Assembly (NCBI RefSeq): GCF_018873765.1 | Contig: NC_057922.1 | Coordinates: 65,682,755 to 65,746,754 of the forward strand | Origin: Telopea speciosissima | Taxonomy: Eukaryota > Streptophyta > Magnoliopsida > Proteales > Proteaceae | DNA length: 64,000 bases | Direction of reading: 5' to 3' | In this document: piece after piece, positions 45,867-56,955 of the stretch | Layout: every line of letters begins with the position of its first letter | Position numbering within the stretch: the first letter of the stretch is position 1 | Notes under the pieces: generated by a model | Seen by the model: the letters and a program-made list of their open reading frames with translations, nothing else | The model's database searches: none | Told to the model about the DNA's origin: nothing | Program-made: the position numbers and the translations under genes

Positions 45867-45962
45867 TTATATGGTCAACAGGATCAGTCGGCTAGAGAGC
45901 GGGGCTATTCTTCTTCCGGGAAGGCAAAGTCGTCGCCTAGGGCTGTCCCATACTCTATTTAA
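45867..45962 (+). other. Candidate orphan 3'-terminal exon, copy 2
   Basis: 96 nt after the acceptor TCTCTTGCAG (45857-45866), encoding LYGQQDQSARERGYSSS and onward to TAA at 45960-45962. Same length and frame as 3212-3307. The acceptor here is stronger than in copy 1. Confidence 0.35.
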
Positions 45963-46370
45963 GTTGGTAGGTAAATAGGGGAATGGGCAAGAGAGGCAAT
46001 AGCACTTATTGATCAAGGGTAGATGTGGAACAAACATAAAATGAACACTAGCATCAATTTAGACCCTTCTCTTGGACATTTTTCACCTCAACCCCGTCCC
46101 TTTGTCTGTCTGTTCCTCTCTCGGTTTGCACTGGAGTGAATTTTTTTATACTAATTTTGTTGCTCACTTTTTTCCCTGCAGATATTTTGATAATAAAGCA
46201 TAGAGTATAAATTACTGCTATGATAATAGGGCATAAATTTTCACCAGGACCAATTAGGATATTTTGTTCGGAGAAATCTCTCTCTCTCTCTCTCTACGAT
46301 TGCAAAAACAGATTCGTGAGGTATCCTCTCTCTCACTTTCTCTTTATCTCTCTTTTGAATGTAGGTCGTC

Positions 46371-46550
46371 TTTTTTTTTGGATGACTAAAAATTATGTTA
46401 CGAAGAAGAAAAGAAAGAATATAAAGGCCATCGGGCAAGCAAATAAAAGAAAAACAAAAGCAAGCGTAAGCTAAGGGGGAGCCGACTGCAAGAGGGAAAT
46501 GGAGAGACCCCAGGAGATAACAATAAATCTGTTCCTTGGGGAACCCCTTA
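46371..46550 (-). mobile_element. LINE 3' remnant in the right duplication copy
   Basis: T-run at 46371-46379 plus 170 bp matching 3753-3934. The flanking sequence seen in copy 1 between two T-runs (about 3729-3762) is missing here, consistent with slippage between T-runs. The rest of the LINE is gone. Confidence 0.85.
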
Positions 46551-46692
46551 GAACGTGTTTGGTTGCTTACATCTGTAGTTGTTACATCTACAGATTCATG
46601 AATCTTGATTTTTTTTACCGTTTGGTTGGCAAAACAGATTTACATCGTAAGATGCATCAAATCTTAAGATGCAGCATTTTACACTAAATATC

Positions 46693-46736
46693 TGAATCTC
46701 AAGATTTCACCTCATGAGGTGAAATCTTGAGATTCA
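46693..46736. repeat. 44-bp perfect palindrome
   Basis: Two exact 22-bp arms with no spacer, centred on CCTCATGAGG between 46714 and 46715. It lies about 140 bp inside the left end of the 3.1-kb element and could extrude as a cruciform or fold as an RNA hairpin. Confidence 0.95.
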
Positions 46737-47368
46737 AGAAATTAAACCCTATCATATAAAAAGGCTAACATCTTCAGATGCAAGAAAAAATCGTGATATC
46801 AGAGGCATATCGTTGAACAAGGCGAAAGGAGAAGAACGAAGGAGAACGAAGAAGACAAACTGCTCGGAGAAGTTGAAGGAGAACGAAGGAGGGAACTGCT
46901 CTGGTGAGTTCATGGCTTACATTGCACAAATATTTATCTCTTCTCTCTCTCTCTCACAGTCTCGCTTTCTTTGTTTTTAGGGTTTCTGGTGTTTGATCGA
47001 AGGAGAACGAAGGAGGGAACTTCTCTTGTGTTCTCTGTTTTTAGGGTTTCGATTGTGGAAAGTTCTGAATCAACCTGCAGGAAGAGTTTCTGGTGTTCGA
47101 TCGGAGATATCAGGTAATTTTTAGGGCGTTTGAATCTGTGTGTGGGATGATCTGTCGCTTCCTCTGCATATGGCCATTTGTGAACCCTCTTTAGATTCTT
47201 CCAGCTTCCTCTTCTCTAATTTTTTCTTCTCCTAGTCTGCTCTTCTTCTCGTTCTCTAGTTTATTTTTTCCTTTAATTCTTATTCTGATGCTTGGGTGGC
47301 TCATTGGCTTCATTGATGGCAAGCCGGCACTCCTCCCTGAAGCCCTTTCTCTCCCCCATCTCCTACGT

Positions 47369-47764
47369 GCATTTTTTTTTTATTCTTCTCATCTTCCTTC
47401 CCTTCTCTGTTGGTTGAGTTTTTTTTTTTTTTCTTCTCCTTCTGCTGCATTTTTTTTTATTCTTCTCATATTCGTTCCCTTCTCTGTTGGATATCTGTTA
47501 TTTTTTTTTTCCTTCTCCTTCTGCCTGCATTTTTTTTATTCTTCTCATCTTCCTTCCCTTCTCTGTTGGATATCTTTTTTTTTTGTTTTTTCTTCTCCTT
47601 CTTCTGCATTTTTTTTATTCTTCTCATATTCGTTCCTTCTCTGTTGAATATCTGTTTTTTTTTTTCCTTCTCCTTCTGCCTGCATTTTTTTTTATTCTTC
47701 TCATCTTCCTTCCCTTCTCTGTTGGATATCTGGCTTTTTTTTATTTTTTCTTCTCCTTCTCTGC
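47369..47764 (+). repeat. Five pyrimidine-rich tandem units, 76-83 bp, alternating types
   Basis: Units start at GCAT at 47369, 47447, 47527, 47606 and 47682. Each has a T-run, ATTCTTCTCAT, then CTTCCTTCCC (units 1, 3, 5) or ATTCGTTCC (units 2, 4), CTCTGTTGG and CTTCTCCTTCTGC. The long open frames across this block are low-complexity artefacts. Confidence 0.9.
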
Positions 47765-49006
47765 CTTCTCTGTCTCAGAGTCCTTCTCTGCTCTCTCATA
47801 TCTGCTTGTTTGATTCCAACATTGTAATTTAAGAGATTTAAATACATGTGTGAATTACTGAGTAGCATTCTAAGAGGAAATTTGATTGTATAGCTAATGG
47901 ATGGGGCTGTGCCTATAATGCTTTTGAACCTGTACATTGTGCCTAAACCAGGTCTACCCTTGTTAAAATTTGTTATTTTGTATAGGTAACAGTAATATAT
48001 TTCATTCATTCTTGAAAAAAAGATTTCAAGCAAAATATGCAGACCTGTTCTTCACTTCCTAGCAACATCAACAGGAAGAAATGAAGTACAATAGGGAGCA
48101 AGAAAAAGGAAAATTAAAGTTCTGAACCCACTCCACGCATCTCTTGCTCCCTTCCCTTGGGATATAGAGATATAGAGGTCCATGAAAAAGGAAAATTAAA
48201 GAATGGTGGGCAATGGAGCTATGTCAACAATTTTTCTGTTGTTTGTGCCTTCTTGTATTGTTTTGCACTTTCAAATATTAGAGATTTGCTCCTTTGCAGA
48301 GACATCATTCTCTAATGGATCATCATGGTCGGTTACAATGAAAATTGATGGAGAGCAATTGCAATGAAAATTTAATTATGTTGTTCATGGATCTTTTCCT
48401 TGATCTCATGGTCGGTTACAAGTAAGAGAAATGATAGAACAGCAAAGCCATTTTTTTGTTGATAGAACACCTTCATTTAGAATGCCAAGACAATCTTTAA
48501 TGATCTCTACATTTGAAGTTTTTGTGGGTATTTCTGACGGGGAGAGAAGCTATATCAGATGCTAATACATTATAAAAAAATATTGATGGGGGACTAAAGC
48601 CAGGTACCCAGAAAAAATTAATTCTTGTGGACTAAAGCCAGTCCAGTACCAATGAAATCTTGAGTGAGAGAGAGGGGGGGGGGTGTGGGGGAAGATCCAA
48701 ATACATGCTCCTTTGTCAGTGCAATTCATTGTTCTATATAAAAATAACTCACAAAATTGATTAATTTGGTAGGAGGAAGAAATTGATTAATGGAGATTTT
48801 CTTACTTTCATGGCCGCCAAGAAGCTCTACTGCATGAACAAAATGGGCATGTAGAGTAGTGGTCCATCTCATCCTTGGTGCTCTAGTGCTTCTCTCTCTC
48901 TCATCTCTGTTTTTTTTCCCCCTGGAGCAAATGCATATGTTGTATTTTTTTTTTTTTTTTTTTTTATATGTCTACATCCCATAAACAGTCTGCTATTGTA
49001 CTTGTT

Positions 49007-49085
49007 GGATCTTTAGCTCAAATTGGTAGAGCACTTGGAACATGAGCATGTTCCAAGGTATGGTGGTTCGAATCCACTAAGATCT
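49007..49085 (+). ncRNA. tRNA-like sequence 1 with extended anticodon hairpin
   Basis: The cloverleaf is recognisable. The acceptor GGATCTT pairs with AAGATCT (one G-T). The D arm is GCTC...GAGC. The T arm GGTGG-TTCGAAT-CCACT includes a perfect B box GGTTCGAATCC (49065-49075). The A box is TAGCTCAAATTGG (49014-49026). T5 at 49085-49089 would end Pol III transcription. In place of a normal anticodon arm stands CTTGGAACATG/CATGTTCCAAG (49034-49057), an 11-bp hairpin with almost no loop. It is therefore not a decoding tRNA; probably a tRNA-derived element or small RNA gene. Confidence 0.6.
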
Positions 49086-49510
49086 TTTTATTCAACTGTT
49101 TATAACATATTCAGTTAAGGCAATCATGAGCATTATACAGTGTCTGGGAAGAAGGAAGAGAATGTGAAAAAAATCACATGGCATTGTCGGACCCTATTTT
49201 TTTGTTTTATGTACTTGAATTAAGTGACACATAAATGTGCAATAACATGTTTGATTGAATTCTATTTAATTCCTCTATTGTTGGAAAAAATCATTCAACC
49301 AAAGCATCATATAATTAAAATTTCATATAATTAATTAAAGGGCAAAGGTTGCATGGAAGGCAGTGTGCACACATAATTAAATTATTAATTAAAAATAATA
49401 AAATTTTTAAATACTTATATTCTAATTGTGATTATATTTTATTATTATTAAATAATAAAATAATTAGTATAATTAATTTTATTTCATATTACATTTTATC
49501 ACATTTTGGG

Positions 49511-49605
49511 TAGATTCAAGTTTCAGAATCAGGATAACCAAATAATTATTCTAGTAGATTCAGGTTTCAGAATCAGGGTAATCAAACAGTTATTCTGTCA
49601 GATTC
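49511..49605. repeat. Two direct repeats near the right end of the 3.1-kb element
   Basis: GTAGATTCAAGTTTCAGAATC and GTAGATTCAGGTTTCAGAATC start about 43 bp apart, each followed by related sequence ending TTATTCT. This is a likely subterminal repeat. Confidence 0.75.
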
Positions 49606-49832
49606 GTTCATCCACAGATACTTTGATCTATAGATGTTACATCTGAGTCAATGCAGACATCCAGAAATTCACGCAACCAAACGCGTTTTCTATTTGTTTT
49701 CGCCACCACAGTCTACTAGTCCTAAGAATTTTGATGTTACCGTACAGCAAAAAAATAATATAATAATACAAGAAAATCTCCATTATCCGTCTTCTTCTTC
49801 TTTGTCAGTATAACTACACAATTTCTTACACC

Positions 49833-50202
49833 TAAGGGTGTCAACCTGTCAGGTTGGTTGGTTTTGATCGAGTTTAATCAGTTTCCACAAATTTAAGGCT
49901 TCTTATTATTGTTTTTATCAATTTAGGAAATCGAGCATAGTAGACTAATTGAGTATAAATAGTCTTTAAACAAGTCATAAATGGGCTATAATTAGCGAAT
50001 CAGGCCACAAACCGTCGCTTTCCAATTGGTAAGAATATTTAATTCATCTTAATCGCACGACCAATGGGCCACTACTTTCTACTAAGAATGATCGATTATC
50101 AATCAATCAATGTTTGGGCCGACACACTTAGTAATCGATCAGTCAGGCTATCAATCGATTTGGGTTGCATCCAATGATGCAGGCCAACTTTTAACACCCG
50201 TA
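49833..50202. mobile_element. Possible MITE, about 370 bp
   Basis: Ends TAAGGGTGTCAA and, reversed, TACGGGTGTTAA form an imperfect 12-bp inverted repeat resembling plant MITE termini. No matching target duplication was found, so this is tentative. Confidence 0.35.
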
Positions 50203-51183
50203 CCTACTTGTACAATCATGCGTCAACACATGTCCTGTTTGCTTCCATTTTAGAGGATGAAGAGGGGCATTTCAAGAAGCAAAAGGATCAGTTGTTGATA
50301 CCTACCGATAAGTAGAGCTTGCACATAGGTGAAGATGATCCAGTCTCCCCAACCTCAACATCTTGTAATGTAATGTGACATAAGTCATGTGATAGATATC
50401 CAACTTACGTGAAGAAGTAAATTCTTAAATTAGGTTCAAGGGATAAAAATGAAGTCACCGGATGACTTGACTACTATTATTATTTTTGGTTCATTTTGGT
50501 TGGATGAAAAAATAGTACCACCATAATGAAACGAAGATGAGTATAAATTCTTAATTGTCCATATATTCCACAAAGGTTGGAGTGAATTAAATATGCTACA
50601 AACCATGGGCTGACCTAAGTGGATGTTGGAGGTAAAGACGCCTATCGTTGAAAATTTTATAAGCAAATTCTCTAAACATCCATAAAGCTTAGATGGGGAC
50701 AAGGCTAGTAAAAAATGTCCATATCATTATAAGAGAGCTTTGCGAGGATGGATTGGTAGGATATGATTGGTAGGCTATCCTAATAAGGAAAGATTCACGA
50801 AGTCTAATTTTATCCGTGCTGTGTAACGTAGTTTGTCAGACCTAGTGTAGGTTCAAATCCAAAAGATGCTTGCAATGATGCTTCCTACTATATGTAATAT
50901 GTTCAATTGGATATGCCGGTTGATTTGAATATTTTGAATCATGTGAGGGATTGTTGAAATTTTATATGAATTAAAATATATGGATTTTTTTTTTTTTGTT
51001 GAAAAATATATGGTTCTAAATATTAAAGGATTTTGTCTTTTTCTAATAGACACCTAAATGACCAATGGGTGGTGCCTATTAGAAGACATGTTTGAATGGT
51101 CAACAAACATATCTTGTGAGAAAAGACTTGGTGTTATGGACATGTCGTTTGGAGACGCCCCTTGTTGGTGCCTCATTTTCTCC

Positions 51184-51184
51184 T

Positions 51185-51234
<50 letters not shown>
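51184..51234. repeat. Compound microsatellite (TAGA)n(GA)n
   Basis: Three to four TAGA units run directly into about 18 GA units. Confidence 0.95.
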
Positions 51235-51237
<3 letters not shown>

Positions 51238-51671
51238 GTTTTAGCCCATTATACCAACATTATTGAATACAATCACATTCTCTTTGTTTCGCCTTTTCTC
51301 TCTCTATTGTTTATATCCAATTGAGTACAACTCTCCATTAGTGGCCTAGTAAGTGAAGTGCATCACTACTAGATAGCCTCTTTGAGGGAGATGTTTCGAT
51401 CAGGGACACTCAAATGCAAGGATCTGATCATGGAAAGAGACCATTTTGGATTTGGACTCAGAAACTAAACTTTTGAGTGGACAAACCATATATACATGTG
51501 AAGGTATCAAAATGCCGCCCCATTTTATTGGCATCATATACGCCAGAAGGGAAACCATCGCTTTTGATGTGTTCAAACATTTACAAAAGACCTACAGTAT
51601 TAATGATGAGAAAAGAAAGAAATGATGTGAAATGACGCATAGCGATCTATTTCCCTTGTATATGTATATAC

Positions 51672-51755
51672 AAGTATTCTTAACAAATGCACATATAACA
51701 TGAAGCATTCCTAATAAATGCACATATAACATCAAGTATTCCTAACAAATGCACT
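51672..51755. repeat. 31-bp tandem repeat, 2.7 copies
   Basis: Units start at 51672, 51703 and 51734 (AAGTATTC or AAGCATTC ... AAATGCACATATAACAT) with a few substitutions. Confidence 0.9.
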
Positions 51756-53200
51756 CCTAGCTAGTTAGTAGAGTACTACCTTATATCCTTTATAAATTAA
51801 AGAAGTGCTTGTACTCAATCAAGGAATCTTAAGTAAGTCTCTATCACTATGAAAAGCACGTTTGGCATTTGTCAATTTACTTAGAACAATGATTTTTCTC
51901 GTTTTCTCTATAGAAATCTTATCCTCTTCTTGTGAGAGAGAGAATAGACAAAGAGTCGTTACAAATTAGATACGATTCCTCTATGTTTCGTAATTTCTCG
52001 ATGATACCTCGGATTTTGATATATTTAAGTAAGGCTTCATGTAGTACTTGAATGGCGAAACAGGATTCATGTAGCCAACCCATTTAGTAGGGATAAGGTT
52101 TAACTACATAGTCTCTTCAAACATCAAACCTGAAACCTACTTTTAAAATACTATATTTCTTCAACCTAGTTCCATTCATGCACCTAAAACCCAGGCCACC
52201 ATGTTGATTAGGGTGACTAGGTTTATGGTATATATATCATGCATTTTGCTTACCTTAACCTCTTCACACTCTTCCTTAGGTTTATCAACTGGTACCCCTT
52301 TACTTGCCTTAGCTGGCCCTCATTTGGATGGTAAAGATGAGGTTATAAACCAGTTTAAGTTAATAGATAAGGTAAGGGGTAAGAATTTTATACCAAAGGC
52401 ATTGGTTTGTGTCCAAGCACATTAACCACACGACTGGTTAGCATTCTCTTGCCAAAACATTTAAAAGTTGAATACATGGGATCGATGGGCTGTCTTAGAA
52501 GATGGAATTTCTTTACTATTACAGAAGTGAGAATATTACATTTGACCTGTACATACAAGAACTCATGAATGCAACTTACAAATAAACTTCCTTTTAAAGA
52601 GAAGAAGGAAAGAAAACGAAATAAGAAAAGGGGATATGAAAGAAAGAAAAAAAGAACAGAACCCAAAATATCAAAATACAGGAGCATCCCACAAGCAAAG
52701 GCTAAACAATTAAGCAACCATAATACTTCTTTCACCTCCTCCATGTAACATCAAATCCCCACAATCCCAATCCCAATCTCAAATCTTTTTGTTAATCTCA
52801 GCCTAGCAATCTAATTTTTCGCCTAATTACATAGACGCTCAAATTTTTCCCAAACACTTGCCTCTTTTTCCCAGTTTCTGCTTATATCTTTAGCCACATT
52901 CAAGTATTTCCTCTTAGGTTGGGAGTGAAACCAACTCCCTCATGTGTTACAGTTTTTGGTTCATCATCAGCCATTGATGAAAATCATTGCCCACTAATGC
53001 CTCTTTCCCAACTTATCATCAACCATCAAATCCCAAAAGGCACAAAAAGTTTTTGCCCCCCAAGAACTGAAGATTTTTTTTGGGGGGTCATTGCACAAAA
53101 AATTACAGAGCAATATAAAGAAAAGATTAGATTTTTTTTTCTTGGTCTATTTGTTTTACAATTAGAAATGCCGTGTCTCATTATGCGGCAGCAATGAGAG

Positions 53201-55526
53201 TTATGAAATGGCAAAAGCGAAGCTATCACCATTGCTTCGTCCTGTTCGATCTCCAAAGTCCTGGCCAGACTGCCTTGACGAGTGATCATTATAACCCTCA
53301 CGCACATTCATGGCATGGGAGGACTGGTCGGCATATCCGTCTCTCAAAGATGGAGTCATCTGAATCACTCTATCATCACCACCACCACCTTCCTGACCTC
53401 CTTCCACTTGTATCTCTTCTATCCTCCTAATGGCTTCTTTCATGTCAGGTCGTTGCTCAGGGCTCTGCTCTGTGCAGGCCGCACCGATGTGGAGTAGCCG
53501 CTCCATCTCCCCGAGAGATCTCCTCGAGCCTGCAATCTCAGGATCGAACAACTCGGCTTCTCTCTTCTCTAACATCGCTGTTTGGACCCATTGCACGACA
53601 TCGGTGCCACCCTTACCGTGGTTTAGATATTGAGAAGGGAATTTGCCGGTGATTATCTCGAGAATTATAATTCCAAGGCAATAGACATCACATTTGGTGG
53701 ACACAAGGTGGTATTGTAAAGATTCGGGTGTCTTGTACGCGAACATGGATTGGGCGGCTTGGGTCGGGTTCACCAGCGAGCAATAGCCGTAATCTGCAAG
53801 CAATGGCTGATAATCTTGTCCAAGCAACACATTACTTGACTTGAGATTGCCGTGTGGGAGCTCCAGTGAACCCAGTTGGGTGTGTAGATAACCCATTCCT
53901 CTCGCAATGCCTTGCACAATCTTTAGACGGGCTGGCCAGTCAAGCTCCGCATGACAAGGTCCACGATCACCTGGTTTGTAAAAGGAAAAGAAACAAACGA
54001 AACAAAAAAAAAATTAATAGATATTTCTACGAACAGATAGATGGTGTAAAACTGGTTTTTGTAGGAGTTGTAAAAAGTGGAAACAACCAAACAGGCGTGT
54101 CACGTGTGTTAGTGTGCAGGTCATACTCATTACCATGCAAGAGATACAACAAGCTTCCTTTGGGAATGTATTCGTATACCAAAAGCTTCTCATCTTTGCG
54201 AAAATGGTAAGCCAATGGCGTCAAGATGTTAGGATGTCGTAGTCTCCCGAGTCGCTTGATCTCTGCATCGAAAGCATCTCTCCCAACTCTATTAATCTCT
54301 CTCATTCTCTTCACCACTACGGCCACCCCATTGGCCATGACTGCCTTATAGGAAGATCCCAAACCTCCATTTCCCAAGACCTCGGCCGCTGCCTTCATCA
54401 AGTCAGGGAGTCCAAATACACCCTTCTCAGTGTTCACCAACACCAAGTCTCCCATCCCGTTTCCGCCCTTTCCGTGTTGTGTTCCTCTTCTGCTAGACCC
54501 AGAACCTTTGCGGCTAGATCCCATACCTTTTCGGCGGCTAGAGGCCGACGATGAGACATGCAATTCCACGGCATCCAGGTTCTCTCTACCCAACACGTCG
54601 AACTCCTCCTCCCTTCGTCTTCCCACCACTATGGCCGCCGCCACCAGTAAAAGGATCACCGCAGCCAATGTACCTACGGCAACTGCCACGCTGTTGCCGG
54701 ATGACGAATGATGCACCGTTGGAGTCTCCGTCGTTTTTGATGTCTGCGCTTGCGCTGCCGCTGCCGTTGGTTTCTTGGCCTCACAATCCTTGCCCAATTG
54801 GGTCCCACAGAGATCATCGTTCCCTGCAAAACAACTTTGGTTGAATTTTGATAGGGACGCGGGGATTTCTCCTTTCAAATTGTTGTTGGAGGCGTTGAAG
54901 GATTTCAGACTTGTCTGTTCGATGGATGGGATCGTGCCTGAAAATTTATTGTCCTCGAGATGAATCTCAATGGGATGGGTAAGAGAGACCAGGGAGGTTG
55001 GGATTTTCCCTGTGAATGCATTCTGATTAAGCCAGATCTTCTTCAAGGACCCCATCGTGGAGAAGAAATGAGATGGGATCTCTCCGGAAAACTTGTTGCC
55101 GGACAAGTAGATAGCCTTGAGAGCACCGAGGCGATTGAACTCCGGGATGGAGCCAGTGAAGTTGTTGCTTATGAAGCTGAGACTGCGAATTTCGGGGATC
55201 TCGATGAGGGCATCGACGTCGATTTTGCCGGAAAGACCCATTCGACCAAGGCGAAGGCCGATGATGATGCCCTTGAAGCAGAGGACGCCTGTCCAAGGAG
55301 TGTCATCCGCACAAGGTTTGGAATCAGAGGACCAAGTGTCAAGTGTGTCGGCATTGATGAAGGATTCCTTGAGCTTGAGGAGAGCGTCAGTATCGGGTAT
55401 AGAGAAAGCCATGGGAGGGAAAGTGATGAAGAAGATGATAGAGAAGAGGAAGACAATGGAGATGTTGAAGAATGAGGACGGAGATGATGATGATGATGAT
55501 GCTTGGAGAAGGCGAACAGCGGCCAT
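53201..55526 (-). CDS. LRR receptor-like kinase, pollen receptor kinase type, copy 1
   Basis: Two exons, 55526-54134 and 53970-53201, joined by a 163-bp GT-AG intron (phase 1) within LLHG/DRG, give 720 residues. Order: signal peptide (about 1-42), LRRNT, about five LRRs, a Ser/Thr-rich stalk, a transmembrane helix (SVAVAVGTLAAVILLLVAAA), a Ser/Arg/Lys juxtamembrane region, then the kinase. Glycine loop LGNGGLGSSYKAV and Lys in VVVKRM are kept. The catalytic loop is HGNLKSSN instead of HRD and the DFG site is DYG, so a pseudokinase or weak kinase is likely, as in LRR-RLK subfamily III. Such proteins act at the plasma membrane in pollen-tube growth. A Mutator-like element starts 363 bp upstream. 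Confidence 0.92.
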
Positions 55527-55888
55527 TGCTCAGCCGGAAATCCGACACCTCCGGGAAAGAACGGACCGCTGTCCGGAAGGATGGAAATTTTTCGCTCTCT
55601 CCCTTTGAGGGGATTCTTTTCATATCCTTGGCCTTTCTCCTTCTCGGTTTGCTTTCTTTATTTTCCTTCGTTTTCGTCATGGTATGCGGTTTGTTGTGGT
55701 TTGTGATGAAGGAGTTGGCGAATGATGCACAGTCTAAGAATAGGTTTGCAGATAGAGAAAGACAGGAAGAGAGGGATGGAGAGAAGGAGAGGGAGAGAGG
55801 AACGGTGGATCTCCAAGCTTTGACCACGTCAATGATTGTTTCGGTTTGGCGATGGTGGCAAAATTAGTGGCGATAGCCAGCGAGAGGG
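53645..55888 (-). repeat. Kinase tandem duplication, copy 1
   Basis: Direct duplicate of 61684-63870. It continues beyond the Mutator-like element at 61113-61252, which matches 63861-64000. Confidence 0.92.
53971..54133 (-). other. Intron of the kinase gene
   Basis: Donor GTAATG after CTCTTGCATG; acceptor TTTTACAAACCAG before GTGATCGTGG. The paralog has the same splice sites with a shorter, 126-bp intron (62010-62135). Confidence 0.9.
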
Positions 55889-56650
55889 GGATTTTACTCC
55901 TCTCAATTTCAAGATCCATTATTTCTTGTTATTTTCCCTCAAGAGTGCGACATGTGGCGGACCTAAATCTAACGGCTCTGATCATTCTCTCAATTTGAAT
56001 ACTAAATTAACTATGGTTACCCCAACCTAGATTGTAACCCAGGTCAAATTTAACCAAACCAATGGAGGACCATGGTTAACTCAAACCGATAGATTCAACC
56101 CTAATCTCTACTTCCTCTCCCTCTCTCTTCTATTGCTCTCATTGAGAGAAGCTGCCGCCGGAAGCCAGGAGGCCCAGGACCTGCAACGTCGTCGGAGCCC
56201 ACCTGTTCTTGCCTTTCTCGAGACCGAAACTTCATTAATCTCATCGCCTCTCTCTTCTATTGCCATCATTGTGAGACGAAGCCCAACTGAGGAGAAGCTG
56301 CCGCTGCAATTTTAGGCGACGAGCTGCAAATTCGCCGTTGCCACCAACTTCTTGCCGCTGCGACTTCAGGACAGAGCAACGAACTTCTTCAAGTAACTTC
56401 AATGTCGTGGGTTTTTTTATTTTTTTTTTTATTTTTATGAACACAAGTTTTAAAAAACAGAGATGTATTGAATTTCTAGAATCAAAGGGAAAAATAGAGA
56501 AATTCTCCAAGTTTTAAAAATCAGTTTTTGATCTCTGTTTTTTTGTTCAAAATCATTAAAAAAAACTGCTTCTGTTCAATAGTTGACACATCCGAAACTT
56601 CACTGGAATTCTCAAAATGAGAATCCGATGCTTCAGCAGGCTTCATTATC
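55889..56650 (+). repeat. Left long terminal inverted repeat
   Basis: Matches the reverse complement of 60385-61112 with scattered substitutions and small indels (for example an extra GGAGGCCCA near 56168). It contains a short open stretch MLSLREAAAGSQ conserved in both arms, probably not a gene. Confidence 0.9.
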
Positions 56651-56955
56651 AATTCCATTTGCAATAGGAAGAGTCCCATTTTCCCAAAACTGTTCTCTGA
56701 TTTTTAAAACTTGGGTGAATTTGTAGAATCAAAGGAGAAATTTTCCAAGTTTTAAAAATCAGTTTTTGATCTCTGATTTTTGGTTCAAAATCATTAAAAA
56801 AAATTGCTTCTGTTCAACAGTTGACACATCCGAAACTTCACTGGAATTCTCAGAATGAGAATCCGATGCTTCAGCAGGCTTCATTATCAATTCCATTTGC
56901 AATAGGAAGAGTCCCATTTTCCCAAAACTGTTCTCTGATTTTTAAAACTTGGGTG
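56480..56955 (+). repeat. Tandem duplication with 238-bp period
   Basis: TTGACACATCCGAAACTTCA occurs at 56583 and again at 56821, with long matching flanks on both sides. The left arm's inner end has been duplicated; the right arm has one copy. Confidence 0.9.

Larger units (their letters stand above)
42637..46550 (+). repeat. Segmental duplication, right copy
   Basis: Direct copy of 1-3934, offset 42636 at the left end. It contains PPR, SINE, candidate exon and the LINE 3' end in the same order. It ends exactly where the inverted-terminus element begins at 46551. Confidence 0.93.
46551..49690. mobile_element. 3.1-kb non-coding element with inverted termini
   Basis: The left end GAACGTGTTTGGTTGC and the right end, reversed, GAAAACGCGTTTGGTTGC match apart from a 2-bp gap and one base. 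TGTTACATCTACAGAT and TGTAACATCTATAGAT follow inside each end. No transposase ORF was found, so it is non-autonomous. The interior holds a 44-bp palindrome, pyrimidine tandem repeats and a tRNA-like sequence. The target duplication is uncertain: the left flank ends TTA while the right flank starts TAT, and the right flank does not continue the LINE. PIF/Harbinger-like termini are possible; superfamily unresolved. Confidence 0.65.
49691..52900. other. AT-rich intergenic region
   Basis: No gene is supported. The ORFs present are short and unlike known proteins. Three repeats are listed separately. Confidence 0.6.

Noticed and set aside
47288..47832. Several overlapping open frames of 108-140 codons
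   Set aside because: They arise from the pyrimidine-rich tandem repeat, encode only Phe/Ser/Leu runs and occur in more than one frame.
49511..49605. Possible CRISPR-like spaced repeats
   Set aside because: Only two copies, in a plant transposon end; no array structure.
52201..52425. 74-codon plus-strand frame with a hydrophobic N-terminus
   Set aside because: It resembles a signal peptide but has no recognisable family, no promoter signal and no paralog in the window.
52388..52744. 118-codon minus-strand frame downstream of the kinase gene
   Set aside because: Hydrophobic low-complexity translation in the probable 3' flank; no family resemblance.
54430..55475. Plus-strand frames opposite the kinase exon, mirrored at 62413-63458
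   Set aside because: They are antisense shadows of the receptor kinase; the same frames recur only because the gene is duplicated.
56133..56315. Conserved 60-codon frame MLSLREAAAGSQ in both arms of the Mutator-like element
   Set aside because: Conservation is explained by the inverted repeat itself; the two arms differ by frame-changing indels.
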